A stretch of DNA of 64,000 nucleotides from Heterohyrax brucei (GCA_028571685.1 CM053140.1:22115501-22179500); one strand, 5' to 3'. Counted from the first letter of the stretch, positions 45,976 through 59,224 are shown. Translations and numbers: made by a program. The notes: a model not told the origin generated them from the sequence alone.

Positions 45976-47216
45976 CAAGACGTATAACACAAAGAGACTT
46001 AAGAAACACTTAACAGAAAAATATTTCTTCCCCAAAACAGAGACGGTGCACACAATAATAGGAAAAATAAAACCAGGGTTAAATTGGCCAAAGTTGCAAC
46101 CCAAGGTCAAACTTTTGACGTTTTCCAAACACAAAAATCACTCTGCCTACCTGACTAACACAATCTTTCAAAACTTTTCACAGAAAATTACAAACCAGGA
46201 GTCTCTGCAACTGGATACAAACTTGACCAAAATACTGAGTGGAAAAACAGGTTTCTGGACACAAGGCCAGTATGAAAAGTAAAGCTGGTTGGGCAGAAAA
46301 AGTTTAAAAGAAGTTCCTGGGCTCTAGCCAAGGGCCCAGGAGGTGGAGGGATGAACCACACAATCAGAAACTAAGGTGGGGTCACAACAAATGGGGGAGG
46401 AACGAGTCCTCACCAAGTGCAGAAAAATGAGAGGAGTCAGTCTTGGCAGCTGCTTATTTCTTCACTGCGGGCAAGTGAACATCTCCAGGACAGACACAAA
46501 GGGTGTCAATCAGAGGTGAGGACAGAGATGAGAGAAAAGGAATGGTCCAAGAAGACACAGTACCAGCAGATTCTTTTCTCCAGAATGAGGCAACAGTGGC
46601 CAAGAATGGAGTGGGGTGAGGGGAATCTGACCCTACCCACAAGGCTTTATGGATGTCTCCTGCCTGTTACCAAAAGTCTAGGCCTTTGAGGACTTTTTGC
46701 TAGGACTTACTGCCAAATTCAAACCCAAAGACAAAGCGGGCCAAGACAATTGAGAGTTATCAGTCCCAAGCCCTCTATTCAAAAAGAGAGGCCACAAACC
46801 CAACACATGCATCCAGGACTTTCTAAAGAGAAGACCAAACACAAGGGAAAAAGGAGGGAATAGTTGTACTGAGGAGGAAGGAGAGACAGGTAAGTTAAGA
46901 AGCAAAGAAGACACATTTTCTTCTTCCTTTACCTGTCCAGAACCCAGAGTAGTCACACATCTTTGGACAAGGCTTGGAGTCACAATTGTCTGGGGTCTGC
47001 TTGTCTGGCCCTTTCAGTGAGGCACCTTGTCCTTATTTATCCTTTAGGGCCAGGGGTCTTTCATTGTGCACACAGGGAAGTTTAGATATGATAAATCTAC
47101 AATGATGCTTGGACCCACAACGGGAATTCATGATTATGAAGAAAAGTGTTCAGAATAAACTTGAGGCCAGGTGGAGCCATCCCAATGTTATCAACCACAT
47201 GGACATAGATGGGCCA
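45976..47216. other. No recognisable gene
   Basis: The longest open stretch (45,863-46,282, 139 codons) starts in duplicated repeat sequence and has low-complexity, Lys/Asn/Thr-rich content without motifs. I do not call it. Confidence 0.45.
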
Positions 47217-47217
47217 C

Positions 47218-47388
47218 AGAAACCCTGAGGGCATACCGGTTAAGTGTTGTCTGCTAGCCAAGAGATCAGCAGTTCAGATGCACTAGGCACTCCTTAGAAA
47301 CTCCATGGGGCAGCTGGACTCCCTCTTACAGGGCCACTATGTGTTGGAATTGAGTTGACAGCAGTGGGGTTGGATTTTTGTTTTTTGT
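47218..47388 (+). repeat. AfroSINE
   Basis: CAGAAACCCTGAGGGCATAC head, GATCAGCAGTTCAGATGCAC box, GAGTTGACAGCAGTGGGGTT tail with T-rich end. Confidence 0.85.
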
Positions 47389-47983
47389 CTGGACCATGGA
47401 GGAGGGTACTGCAGCCATCCTCGTGAGAGATGTTGGTGGCCTGCATGAAGACTGAGGGAATGCACACGCACTGAATACAAGGACCTATGAGATATTCGGG
47501 AGGCAGAAGAGATAGCCTGTGGTGACGATGGACATGGGAGGTGACGAATAAGAAGCACAAAGGTTGGCACATCAGGACCTGCATTTGGTGACAGGGGAAG
47601 GAGCAGTTTCAGGATGATGAGGACTTCTCGGTGGCCATGTTGGGGCCAAGCAGTCTAAGTAATGTCCCAGAAGGGGAGTGGGCAAGGGGTATGGATTTGG
47701 ACACCCAGAGTTGGTCAGCAGAATCCACACAAATAGATGAGTTCACTCAGCAAATTAAGAACAATACAGGAAGGGTTTGATACAAATAATGGTAGAGAAA
47801 TGACTTCATTATCAATTAGAGCCTGAGGCCTTTCTTACTTGTGGGCTTGGCTGTGAGGACAGGTGACAGAGAGGATGCTGGGAAGGACATGGAAGTGACA
47901 GCTTCTGCAGAAGAAACACCAGAATGGAAATTTAAGGAGAAATCTGTCTCAGGATGTGGCAGTGGCTAGTATGGATGAGGTAC

Positions 47984-48472
47984 TGTCTTAGTCATGTGGT
48001 GCTGCTCCAACAGAAATATCACAAGAGAATGGTTTTTCAAAGAGAAATTTTATTCTGCCAGCATCCAGTAGACTACAAATCCAAATTCAGATCCAGAGGA
48101 AGGCTTTCCCTGTTGGCTCTGGAACAACGTCCTTGTCTTCCATCTCCCCCTGGTTGGGGAGCGTCTAAAGCACAGGCACACAAGGTCCTTCTTCAAGGAC
48201 ATGCTCTGCTTCCGCTACTGCTTCTTGTTGCTATGAGGTCTCCAAATCTCTCTGCTGGCTTCTTTCTTTTATATCTCAAAGGATTGCTTCAAGGCATAAC
48301 ACAATCTTACACACTGAGTCCTGCCTCACCAACACAACTGTCACCAACCCTCCCTCATGAACATCACAGACGAAAGGTTTACAACATATAGGAACACCAC
48401 ACAATATCAGGAATCATGGTCTAGCCAAATTCCTTCACACGTTTTCAGGAGCACACAATTCAAACCATGACA
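47984..48472 (-). repeat. Antisense MaLR-type solo LTR
   Basis: TGTCTTAGTCATGTGGTGCTG at the left and ATTCAAACCATGACA at the right are the reversed family ends. Flanks GGTAC and GATAC match in four of five bases, consistent with an aged TSD. The 145-codon open stretch through it is incidental. Confidence 0.8.
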
Positions 48473-49392
48473 GATACTAAGGATGGAAATATACAGTTCT
48501 CTGAGACACTCTCAGCCCAGAATCAGAGCATCATCCTCAAGCAGGTGGGCAAAGAAGACAGATTCTTGTTATCTCCAAGTGGAGCCACAATCTATGCATG
48601 TCTACTGTAGCACCTTTTCCTTTTCTGACAGTAAGTGGTGGTGGAGGAGGGGTTGGCAGGTCTAGAAGCTCCTATTGTTCAGGAGATGTGGAGTGGTACC
48701 CCATTACAGGGATATTGAGGTCTGTTATTATTAGGGGAGGTATTGGCTGACACACAGTTGGTATCACCTTCAGATGGGATAATGAAGGGGTAGTGAAAGA
48801 CACTCAGTGTAGAGGCCACCTGGTCACAGAAGAGATGGTGGCTAGACCATCACAGTAGTGATTCCTTCAAAGAATGAAAGGACATATAACCGCCTTCTGC
48901 CCGGGAGAAAAAGGCCTTGCTCAAAGCCCTCTAAAATGAAGTCTAGATGCAAGTGTGAATGGGACTACATATCTGCCTTGTAGGACCCACCCAGCAAGGG
49001 GAGAAGATCGCCTCCCCAGCAGGGCCTCTTATCGCTAATACTGAGACTGTCCCTGTTCAGTGATTAGGGGCCCAACTGGGGCACCCCATAGGCCAACTAG
49101 TTCAGGTCCCAGTAAAGCCATTCTCTATCCAGCCTAGGGCCCTTAGAGTCAGGGTGGATAGCTTAGATGGCATCTACTCTGGTTGTTTCCCCATCTTTCC
49201 TGGGCATGGGGAATGAAAATGAGGGGAACGAAAAGAAAGAGAGTCCCACAGAGAGGAATTTTGAGACTCTTTAGGGGTTGATCAGAAAAGATAAAGAAGA
49301 AATGAGACAGGTGAAGAGTTAGATTTGGGATTAAAATGGGTGCACCAGACTTCTTTATCTGGAAAGATTTCCTGGGGACAGAAGTGAATACT
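48473..49392. other. No recognisable gene
   Basis: No domain, SINE or LTR signature. ORFs are at most 92 codons and motif-free. Confidence 0.45.
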
Positions 49393-50130
49393 GTGGTGGT
49401 TAAGGCTTTGTGAACTTGGCCAGACAACGAACGATTCTCCGTGTTTGGCAGCTATATTAAGCGTCAGGGGGCCGGGCCTGTGGTGGCTTCATGTCCCTCA
49501 GCTCTCATCTTCAGCCTTCCACCACTTAGTCCTGTCTCCCCACATTGCCACCAGCTCCTGCTGTCTTCTCTTTTTGCATCCGGTTCCTGGGACTTGAACT
49601 AGCCGCCGTTGGATTCATCAACCCTTACAGCTGGTGAGTGAGAATGCTATTCCCTGACAGACCGATCCTGGATTTGTAAGCTCCTGAAGCTCTGTGAGTC
49701 ACCAGAAACCTTGCAGTCTTGCCCACAAGCTTGGGATCTGCCCACCTACATAGGCTGTGACATAGAACTCTAATCTCTGACTTGCTGACATTGGTTTCAC
49801 CAGCTCCCATAGCCATGTACAACTTGTGCCTGGACTTGGGACAGTTCAGCTTCTACAACCTTGTGAGCCGTATCTCTTAGATATATCTTTAGTCTTGCAT
49901 GTCGTAAGTTACTGGTCTTCCTTCTGTAGAAAATACACCTGAAGTAAAACACCCAAAAGAAATGCACTCCTTGCGCAGAGGAAGGCTGGAGTGAATTCAC
50001 TGACACCAGTAAGCAATCAATCCTTTTGACAGGCTCTACAGAGTCTAGACGTACCAGTGGGGCAAATGTCTCCTGAATTTCACCTCTGTTGAGGACGCTG
50101 TACATGGCAGGACTCAAAAGAAACTGACCA
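49393..50130 (+). repeat. Possible ERVL (MLT2-like) LTR
   Basis: Opens GTGGTTAAGGCTTTGTGAACTTGGCCAG-type sequence, resembling the 'tgtcaacttggcc' start of MLT2/ERVL LTRs. It continues with CTGTCTTCTCTTTTTGCATCC and a CAGCTGGTGAGTGAG step. Ends are uncertain. Confidence 0.4.
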
Positions 50131-50195
50131 GATACCTCGGGTCTGGGAGCTCTTTTGTCAGCCTCGCCAGCTTTCTTTTCAAGGTCTTACCTGAT

Positions 50196-50360
50196 CGAAA
50201 ACCCCACTGGCATATCGGGTGAGTACTGCTGCTAATCAAAAGATTGGCAGTTGAGATCCTCCAGGTACTCCTTGGAAACTCTACAGAGAAGTTATCCTCT
50301 GTCTTATAGGGTCGCTATGTATCATAATTCAGTTGACAGCAAGGGGATTTGGGGGTACCT
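50196..50360 (+). repeat. AfroSINE
   Basis: AAAACCCCACTGGCATATCG head, CTCCTTGGAAACTCTACAG centre, TTCAGTTGACAGCAAGGGG tail. Confidence 0.85.
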
Positions 50361-50584
50361 GAGTGAGTTCAGTTTGCATCAAGATTAGAGGAGGCCAACA
50401 GTATTATTACTGAGCAAGGGCCCAAGATGGTGAGAAAAGAGGACCAAATGAGCAGGAGGGCCCAAGAGGCTGAAGGAAAGTGTGGGCAGATTGGAGGTGG
50501 GGTGGACAATTGGTCATCATATTGCACTTACCAGGTGCTGCTGGATCCTGTCAGTCAAAGTAGCCCAGGCATCCTATGTTCATC

Positions 50585-51103
50585 TGTCATGGATTGAATT
50601 GTGTCCCCCCCAAAACAGGTGTAGCCACCTGACCATGATTCCCTGTGTTCTGTGATCGTCCCCTATTTTGCGATTTTGCTGTGCTGCATGCTAAAGGATT
50701 AGGGTGGGACTGTAAATCCCGAAGATCACCTCCATTCTCCATTGTAAAGGGCGTTTCCTTGGAGTAAGGGGGTTGGCCCACCCTTAATCCTTTTGTCCTA
50801 TAAAAGATAAAACAAAAAAGAAGCAAGCACAGAATTGGGAACCTCACACCATCAAGAAAGCAGCACCAGGGAAAGAGCACATCCTTCAGACTTGAGGTCC
50901 CTGTGCCAAGATGCTCACTGGACAAAGACTGATACAATAACAGAATTTACTCTAGAGCTGACAAGGGGGAAAGTTGTCCCCTGGAGCAGACATCCTGAAT
51001 TTGGACTTCAAGCCTATGGGACTGTGTAAGGAATAAACCTTCCTTTGTTAAAGCCATCCACTCTGTGGTATTTCTGCTAGAGCAGCCCTAGCTGACTAAA
51101 ACA
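50585..51103 (+). repeat. MaLR-type solo LTR
   Basis: TGTCATGGATTGAATTGTG start, same as 87-605, with GGAATAAACC near the 3' end and GACTAAAACA as terminus. It sits immediately left of an RTE LINE 5' region. TSD not clear. Confidence 0.8.
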
Positions 51104-51634
51104 CCACCTGTGCAATAAAGGTTGGTGATGGTGAAGTTCAGAGTGAACAAAACCAGAGAAGACTCAGTAGCTATCCTAGGGAGGAAGAAAAAGTTGTCCC
51201 TGTGGACCTTAGTAATGGCTAAGGTTGCCTGCATAGTCACCCATCGTGGACATGTTTCAGTCGAGCTTCAGACTAAAACAGACTAAGAAGGAAGACTTGG
51301 TGGTCTAGTTGTGAATAAAATCAGCCAGTGAAAAGCTTATAAATAGTAACGGAACATTGTCTGAGATAATGCTGAAGAGGAGCCCTTCTGGTTGGAAAGC
51401 ACTAAAATGAAGACTGGGGAAGAGCTTACTCCTCAAACAAGAGTCATTTTTAATGATATGGATCGAGTCAAGCTTTCGGAACCTTCATTTGCTGATGTTG
51501 CAGGACTCAAAATGAGAAACAGCTGTAAATATCCATTAAGAATCAGAATCCGACATGCAGGAAGTATGAGTGTTGGAACAGTGGAAACTCAAAAATGAAA
51601 TGCAATGCATAAACACTAATATTCTAGGCATTAC
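51104..51634 (+). repeat. RTE LINE 5' part, left of an ERV insertion
   Basis: Contains the early RTE ORF (51,392-51,598): MKTGEELTPQTRVIFNDMD and FADVAGLKMRNS. It reaches AATATTCTAGGCATTAC, where an ERV interrupts. The same LINE resumes at 57,437 with GGTATCGGCCATTTTCC, the phrase that normally follows. Confidence 0.75.
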
Positions 51635-52208
51635 CAAAGCAGGGTAGGAAGCAAAGCATTCAGGAACCCTGGTTTAAAATAGGAAGAAATTAGGCAGCCA
51701 GAAAGAATTCTTTCATACAATTCACATTTCCCTTTTGTTTTTCACTTGTCTTAAAAATCCCTAAGCTTTCTCTACCTAGCCTCTGATAGGAAGTCACACA
51801 TTACCTGACAGGAACCACTGACATAATACCTTTAGAGCTTCTCCTTACAGCTTCTTTTCTAGGAGGCACCAAGTAGAAGAGGCCACTGAAAGGGCCAATG
51901 GGGACCCCCTCCTGAGCTGACAACTGAGAGTTCCCTGGAACCCAGATTGTATATGGCCCACTCCAGGATGGGTGCCCCTCCCAACTGCTCTCATTGGTCC
52001 CCTGACCCCACACCCAGCATGTAGCTTCTCCTATAAACCTCCCATTTTTGCCTGACCAATCTGGACCAACTTAAAGAATGAGTATGTTACCTGTCTCCTG
52101 TGCTGCCTGTATCACAGATGTAAAGGTTTTGATCACTCGCCCAGATACTGTCTCAGAGACTGGCTTTGCAGGCAGCTAATGAGAATTTGGAAACTTTGTC
52201 CGGTAACA
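51635..52208 (+). repeat. 5' LTR of a degenerate ERV
   Basis: About 574 bp, aligning throughout with 56,867-57,432. It has TATAAA at 52,032-52,037. CATTAC flanks the whole ERV (51,629-51,634 and 57,431-57,436). The TG start is not preserved. The polyadenylation AATAAA seen in the 3' LTR is mutated here. Confidence 0.78.
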
Positions 52209-55200
52209 ATTTGGCAACTCAGCCACGAGGCATACCGTGCCTGGGCTCGATGACCTCCTGGAGGAACAAAGGGGCTGGTTGGGCTCCGTAAGCAGCTGCA
52301 ACACTTAAGACCTCCAGTGACTCCTTTCCCCACTGTTGGACATCGTCAGCTTCTCAACAAGCACTGTCTAGGGGTGAGTGACCAACCTTTTCGTTTCTCC
52401 TCTCCCTCTTCTCTTCTGGGGTGGCTTTTTCTTTTCCTAAATTTTTTTTTGGTTTGTGGACCTCTGCCAAGACAGGAACCACCTTGGATTACACAGTTAC
52501 CACATGCTATCCCTACCCTCTGGACATCAAGCACATCAAGTTTGGGATTATTCCGCTGATACAAAAGTTCCTGGCAAATGGGGTCCCTTGGGAAAAGTTT
52601 CCTTGAGTTGGAAGGCCCCAGGAGTAACAAAAACTCCTATGTGTTCCCAACGAAGCAGGTCTTTTAGTTTTCCCAGGAGTTTGTCTCTATGAGTGGGAAG
52701 TGTTGGTCATGGAGGGCCCCTGCTGCAAGGTTCCAGGAGCAAAAATGGCTCATAGTGTTACTGGCAGAGGGTTTCAGATGTGTGAGTGAAGCCAGCTAGA
52801 AAAATGTGTGTGATACGTAAATACTTGGAGTTTACTTAACAGACTGCATGTGTGTCTGATCAAATGGAGCTGCATAGTTGTCCTGTGTGTGTTTGATGGC
52901 ATGGATACATTTATAGTGTGGTTTTGTATTTGCCTTTGGGGTTTGGAGTGATACAACAAAGTCTATCCATGTGTCTTTATATCTCTTATCGTGTTATTGA
53001 CAGTATATTCCATTGTTTTAAATTAATGGCTGAAAGCTAACAGCCCTAGGACATAAGAGCTTGCTGTTTTCAGGGTTCTAAGTCAACCTAAACATATATA
53101 AATGTCTCTCCTGAAGTCCCCAAGTAAAGGAACTTCAGGGAAGCTGTTAGAAAAAGCCAGCTGGTAAAACTCAGAAATTAAAGGCCTGAGATGTTTAAAA
53201 AAGTTTTTATTCAGGATGACTCTCTAGACTCTTTTTCTCCCCCCTTATATCGAGACTAATAGATAACTGATATTATGTAAATTTATATAGTGTTTACTTT
53301 TCAAGCAGCAGAAATATGTGCATACTATAGAAGCTTACAGAGTGAAGTCATCTTTGCTGTTTAAGGAATGTAGTGCAAAAGTTTATTTAAAAATGTTCAT
53401 TTGGTATGGTTAAGGGTTTTATTTCTCTAACAGCTGTCTAGCAGTTTAATGCCTTAATTCATATGATCTTTAAGTACATTAAGCTTAAAAATTGGGTAAC
53501 AAGGTTCTCTGACATCTGAGTAAAACAGTCAATTTATTCCTCGAAGGCAAAGATCTGATCTCTCACTAGGATGAGATTCCTGAGTCAAAACTGAAAAGGT
53601 TTAGGCACAGATAGGAATCAAAGGCTGGCTCGTTCTCATTGGGTTAAATGTATATGTTTATTTCTTCTTAATATTATCCAACAAATGCATAATATGAAGT
53701 CATGATTTGATTGTTTGCTTCTTAATTGCTATCTGGAAAGACTGTGGTTACATAGTGATAAGTGGTATCCCTGCTAATCAGAAAGTCTGCTGTTTAAATC
53801 TCCTAGCTGCTCTTTGGCTGCGTGGTAGGGCAGCTCTGTTCTGCTCTGCCATACAGGGCTGCGGTGAACAAAAATCAACTCCACAACAGTGAGTTTGATT
53901 CAGTTTTAACTGCTTTCTTGACACACTGAGAAACGTCAGAGAACTAACAACACTATCAAGTGGCAAAACCAGACCAGCTTTAAAACAACACTGAACCAAT
54001 TCAGAGAGTCCAAAGGCTGAGGGCCTGTCACACTGAGGCTTTTTACAGTAGGGTGCCACCCGGGCATTTAAATTGGTACAACTGGACTTGCTGACTGACA
54101 GAGCCAGAAGAGTTGGATGCCTACATGCAAAAGGCCCAGCTGGTAGAGTAAGGCTGTCTTGAACATTTAAATCAGGGAAGCTACAGGGTCTTGAAGCACT
54201 CCCCCCTACAGCAGGGGTGGAGGCAGACTGCTGCTCATGCCCTTAAGGCCCTAAGAAATAAAAGCTGAGCTGCTTTATGGGTTGAGAAATGTGGAGCCAC
54301 ACCCCCTCATGTTTCTAATTGTGGAGGTGCCACTTTTGTGGGTTTGGAAAACTGTGTGCCTCAATCTCAGGCAGCAGGAGGTGGTGTCCCAGTGGGCCAG
54401 GAAGGCAGAGCTATAGGATAGAGCAGGGGGTGTGGGTAGGGGCTTCCATTCAGAAGTTAGAGAAGGGAGCCAATGTCTAGAGCCTAGAGGACAGAGCCAT
54501 TGTAAAAATGCCTCAGAAAAAAGGAACAAGCTTCTAGGTGGGGAGCTAATGTGATGTGTTCTGTCAGACTGTTTGGTGACTCCCAGTTCCTCTTCCACCT
54601 GTGTGGTTTCTCTGATTTGTAACGTTAATTTGCTTTAAAAGCAGATAATCTATGTTCTACATTTCACAACAAAAGAAGACTATTGGATATTTAAACTGGA
54701 CTTTAAGACATTTGCTATAGCGGGGTGAATGTTTTATTTGCTGCAAGGTTATAATTCTTTAGACAACAAAGGATGAGATGTCATAAATATATCTTATTTA
54801 ATTGGACATCATCAAAGCCAATGCTTTGACTGAGATACTCATGTTATTTGCCTGTAAGTTTATTTTATACTATATAAATACGTTAGAGACATAACATCCT
54901 GGTATATCCTGACGGTGTGACCTCAAAAGAGTATTAGGTATGGTGTTCAGTGTTTCTTAAAAATATGGGTAACAACTGTGTTTAAAAATGTTACTGCCTA
55001 AAGGTTGTGTTTTTATAATTAATTTATCTCACTGTGAAAAAGATCCAATTTTATGATCGTGTTAAGTTTTTGTCATCTAAATGTTTGTGCTAATAAAAAG
55101 AACTATCTCAACAGAAATTTTGGAAAGTTCTGCTTTCTGTATATGGAAAAGTAATTTTGCTTTTCCAAAACTTATTTAACTAATGCATTCAGGTTGTTAT

Positions 55201-56866
55201 CATTCTCCAGATAGAAATTCCTCTGGGTGAACTTGGTAGAGTTATGAATATCATAACCAGAGAAGTGTCTCAAATTTTGGCCACTATTTTACAAATTAAA
55301 GTCATGTTGAGTTTCTTATCCTAACAACTAACCAACTGACCAACCAACCAACAAAAAAACAGTTTAAGTCATGACAGATAAATGTGACTATAAGGTGCTT
55401 GACATTTTAAAAATCCGATAGTGCTCAATTACCATTTACTGAACACTTTGATCGAGGGTTTTATAGTGAGATACACAACTCTTTGGGGGTTTAAGTTTAT
55501 GGCTTCTGTGGAGATTGAGGTAACCCACACAAGCTACTGCTTTTGAAAGAGATGGTTCCTTAAGCCACTGAAGCTTTGGCTGTAAAGGGCCAAATGAAAA
55601 AGAGCCCTGATCCACAAACTTGATGATTCTACCCCCATCAAGAAGGAGGCCTGAGAGGTAAGTGTCTCATTACCATTAGAAAAGCTAAAAGACTGGTCCT
55701 CAAGCTAGCTTTTCAGCTGAGGACCTGGAGGAAAAGAGCCAGATTGCCTCACTCTGGCTGGTTTCACTGAACTATTTGAGAAAAACATCCAGTGCCAATT
55801 TTAAAAGTGGAAAAAGGAAAAGCCATTATAGCCATACAGTTTATATCCTAGTCCACATGACACATAGGACAATTTACAAAAGCCTGAGGCAAAGCTTCAG
55901 GCCACACTCCCAATTGGTTGAGAAGACTTTTCTTTTAGGGTACTTTCATAACAGAAATTCTGGCGGCAGGGAAAACAGACTAAAAAAGCTCTGGTGTGTT
56001 GACAGCCAAGTCCAAGTGCCACCTTGAGGTAACCCAGTTAACCCCAGAGATGAGCCCTAAAGTTATCACTGGCCAGTAAATATGGACCCTGGTAAACACT
56101 GGTGCTGTCAAAAACAAGGCCACTGAAAGGCAGAGTGTCCCAGGCACCCTAAAACAGGACGTTTAGTGGATCTCCCCCCATGCTCAGATGAACAGGCCCT
56201 TCGGGACTCTTTCAGAAGAGGAGTCTAAGAAATTGACCACTGATTGGGGCCAGAGGCCCGTATGCCTCCTGGCTACCAATCAACAGCTCGATCGGAGAAC
56301 TAAGCATTATGCCCTGATGCAGACGTTGAGAAACAAAATTATACTTGTCTTAGATAAGGGAAGCCACCTCCTCTATTCTAAATTACCCAAATGGGCAGCT
56401 ACTCTCTAAGCGAGATTGTGTAAAATTTAAGTTTTACTCTTCAGATCAAGTTTTTACTTTTATGTTTGATGAACTTTCCTCTTATGTCTGATAAGGAGGA
56501 ATGTGGCCACAGTTAAAAACACACTTCTTTCTCTGTGTTCCTAAATGTCCTATTAAGTTGTTGGGACAAAATTACTGGTTGAAACCCAAGTAAGATTTAA
56601 AAATTGGTTATATTATTGGTTTGGGGATACATGCATGGGAAGAGTCTGATGGCATGAGGCATTTTCAGATGTTGTCTGCTACATACCTGGGCTGTGCTGA
56701 TTGAAGCACGATGTCCTTCATACATATGTAACTCTGTCATGATTTCTTCCCTATATATAACTAAAGGTCTTCACCTCTTTCTCTGCCCTTCCTCAGCAGG
56801 AAGTAGCCAGAATGATCTGCATCCCTTTTCCAAAGACTGTAAAGATTTTAAAAGGCAAAGAGATGA
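52209..56866 (+). other. Interior of the degenerate ERV
   Basis: The leader (52,209-52,700) is pyrimidine-rich around 52,390-52,450. The rest is mostly AT-rich and stop-dense. No reverse transcriptase, integrase or envelope motif was seen. A 73-codon open stretch at 56,188 (LSEEESKKLTTDWGQRPVCL) and a DTGA-like NTGA phrase near 56,095 could be distant gag-pro traces, but this is weak. About 53,300-55,780 is the sense strand of the repeat found antisense at 1-2,655, 23,650 and 61,544. Confidence 0.55.
53740..53905 (+). repeat. AfroSINE, highly diverged, inside the ERV
   Basis: GACTGTGGTTACATAGTGAT head, AGTCTGCTGTTTAAATCTCC box and CAACTCCACAACAGTGAGTT tail. It inserted after the ERV. Confidence 0.75.
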
Positions 56867-57432
56867 GCTAAAGCTGGGAGGAAGCATCTAGGAACTCCAC
56901 TATGAAAAAGGGAAAGAGTAAAATAGACATTCAGCAATAATTCTTTCATAGAATTGGCTTTTCCCTCCTGTTTTTTACTTGTCTTAAAAATCCCCGGGCT
57001 TTCTCCACCTAGACTCTGATACGAAGTCACACAGTGGCCAGTAGCCAACAATAACCACTGAGATAATACCTCTAAAGCTTCTCTTTATAGCTTCTTTTAG
57101 GAGGCACTGAGTGAAGGGGGCCCATGAAAGAGCCAATGGAGACCTCCTGTCTGAGCTGACAACTGAGTTTCCTGGACCCCAGATCAGATTGAGCCCACTC
57201 CGGAATAGTTGCCCCTCCCACCTGCTCTCATTGTTCCGCTGACCCCACACCCAGCATGTAGCTTCTCCTACAAAACCCATTTTTGGACAGGCAAGGAGAA
57301 AAAACATGTTGTCTGTCCCCTGTGCTTCTGATGGCACAGAAATAAAGGTTTGGATCACTCACTCAGATAGCTGTCTCAGAGACTGACTTTTTGGGACAGG
57401 GAAAGAGAATTGGGAAGGTTTGTCTGGTAACA
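56867..57432 (+). repeat. 3' LTR of the degenerate ERV
   Basis: Aligns with 51,635-52,208 and ends GTCTGGTAACA. AATAAA at 57,341-57,346 is intact, while the TATA region reads CTACAAAAC. The substantial divergence between the two LTRs indicates an old insertion. Confidence 0.78.
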
Positions 57433-57436
57433 TTAC

Positions 57437-58380
57437 TAAACTGAGATGCTCTGGTATCGGCCATTTTCCACTGAATAGTCATACGGTCCAGTATGCCAGG
57501 AATGACAACTTGAAGAGGAATGGGGTTGCATTCATCATCAAGAAGGACATTTCAAAGTCTATCCTGAAATATAATGCTGTCAGTGATACAGTAATATCCA
57601 CACAACTGCATGGAACACCAATAAATGACTACTATTCAATAATTTGCACCAATCACTAAGGCCAAAAAGGAAGAAATTGAGGATGTTTCACTAGGTTCTA
57701 CACTCTGAAATTGATCAAACATGGATTCAAGGTGCACTGACAATTACTACAAATTGGAATGTAGATGTTATAAATAAAGAAGGAAGAGTGGTAGTTGGAA
57801 AGTAAGGCCTTGGTAATAGACATGATGCTCAAGATTGCATGACACAATTTTGCAAGATGAGTGTCGTCGGGGAAAATACCTTTTTCCACCTACATGAATA
57901 GTAACTATATACATGAACCTCACCAGATGGAATACACAGGAATCAAACTGACTACACTGGGGAAAAGACATGATGGAAAAGCTCAGTATTAGTTAGTCAA
58001 AGGCCAGGGACTGACTGTGAAACAGACCATTAACTGCTCATATGTAGGTTTCATGCTGACGAAAGTTAGAAAAAGTTCATGAGAACCAAAGCACAAACTG
58101 GACTCTAGCCCACCGGAGTTGAGAGACCATCTGAAACAGAGATCTGAGGCACTGAACACTAGTGACCGAATCTAGCCAAGTCGCGGGGTGACATCCAGTA
58201 AGTCATGTCTGAAGCAAGCAAAGGTCACTGAGAAGACAGGGGAGGAAAAAACATCCAGATGGATGTCAGAAGAGACTCTGAAAATTGCTCTTGCATGCTG
58301 AGTAGCTAAAGAAAAAGAAAGAAATGATGTAGTAAAAAATAATACAGAAATCAGTAAAAGGAAAGAACAGTTCTATGGAA
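57437..58380 (+). repeat. RTE LINE, right of the ERV (endonuclease part)
   Basis: NLKRNGVAFIIKKDISKSIL (about 57,510) and PINDYYSIICTNH, then degraded sequence collinear with 3,556-4,470. It is the continuation of the LINE started at 51,104. Confidence 0.8.
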
Positions 58381-58388
58381 TTTGTTTC

Positions 58389-58441
58389 ATACACACACAC
58401 ACGCACACACACACACACACAGAGACAGACACACACACAGA
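58389..58441 (+). repeat. (AC)n microsatellite
   Basis: An imperfect AC tract with CG and AG interruptions. The equivalent place in the duplicate (about 4,471-4,490) has a short (AT)n(AC)n. Confidence 0.95.
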
Positions 58442-59224
58442 TACATTCTTCTTGTTCAAAAAATGTGTCAAGGATTCTTGAGACCAAAAAGACAGACAAG
58501 CACAGAGAATTATTCCCAGTCTTGACTGGCCCATTTCTTGAACCGACCTTGTAAGGAGCCAAGCGTTTGCAACTCCAACTCCTCCATCAGTTCTTGGCAA
58601 CCCAGGTCTGTGGTCCTTCTAGCACAAGCTGTTTCAGTGACCTGAGAGAATATGATAACTTAGCTGGTTGCTGCTACCATAAAACACAGATTCCTCCCAC
58701 CTGCCACAAAACCAGTACTGAGACAGGAGGTGAAGTGAATAATCAGGAGCACTGATCATATATAGCTATACAAATCCTCCAAAACGTGTCCGAGTTTCCC
58801 AGTCAGACTGGAAGTTTGTATTGGGTGTCTCAGGGAGGATGAAGCTGACCAAATGCATGCGGACATTTAGTCATGGGGGAAATCAGTCATGGAATAATGT
58901 AGGGAATTCCTGGTAAGGGTCTGGAGTGGACGTCTGGAGCCTGGAAATGGTGCCTGGAATTCTCCCAGTCTTCACGCTGTAGTGAGCAAAGGAAGAATGA
59001 TAACAGTGACAGGTATTTCAGTGCTATGTGCCCAAAGACACAAACCTTTATTTTCCTTTCTTTTCATACAGAAACGGCTTGCAAGCCTAGCTTAGCTACG
59101 TAGCAAGTTTAAGCGACTTACATTGCAATCATTGCATTATTCTTCCTTAAGTTTCAACACCTTATCTAAATTGGCCTATGTGAGGAATCCTTGAAAAACC
59201 AGTAATTCAGCCAAAAAGGCTGTT

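Noticed and set aside
45863..46282. 139-codon ORF
   Set aside because: It starts inside duplicated repeat sequence, is low in complexity and has no recognisable motif or conserved partner in the duplicate.
56060..56410. Possible retroviral protease (NTGA phrase) in the ERV interior
   Set aside because: A single short motif with the Asp replaced by Asn and no flanking protease pattern is too weak to call.
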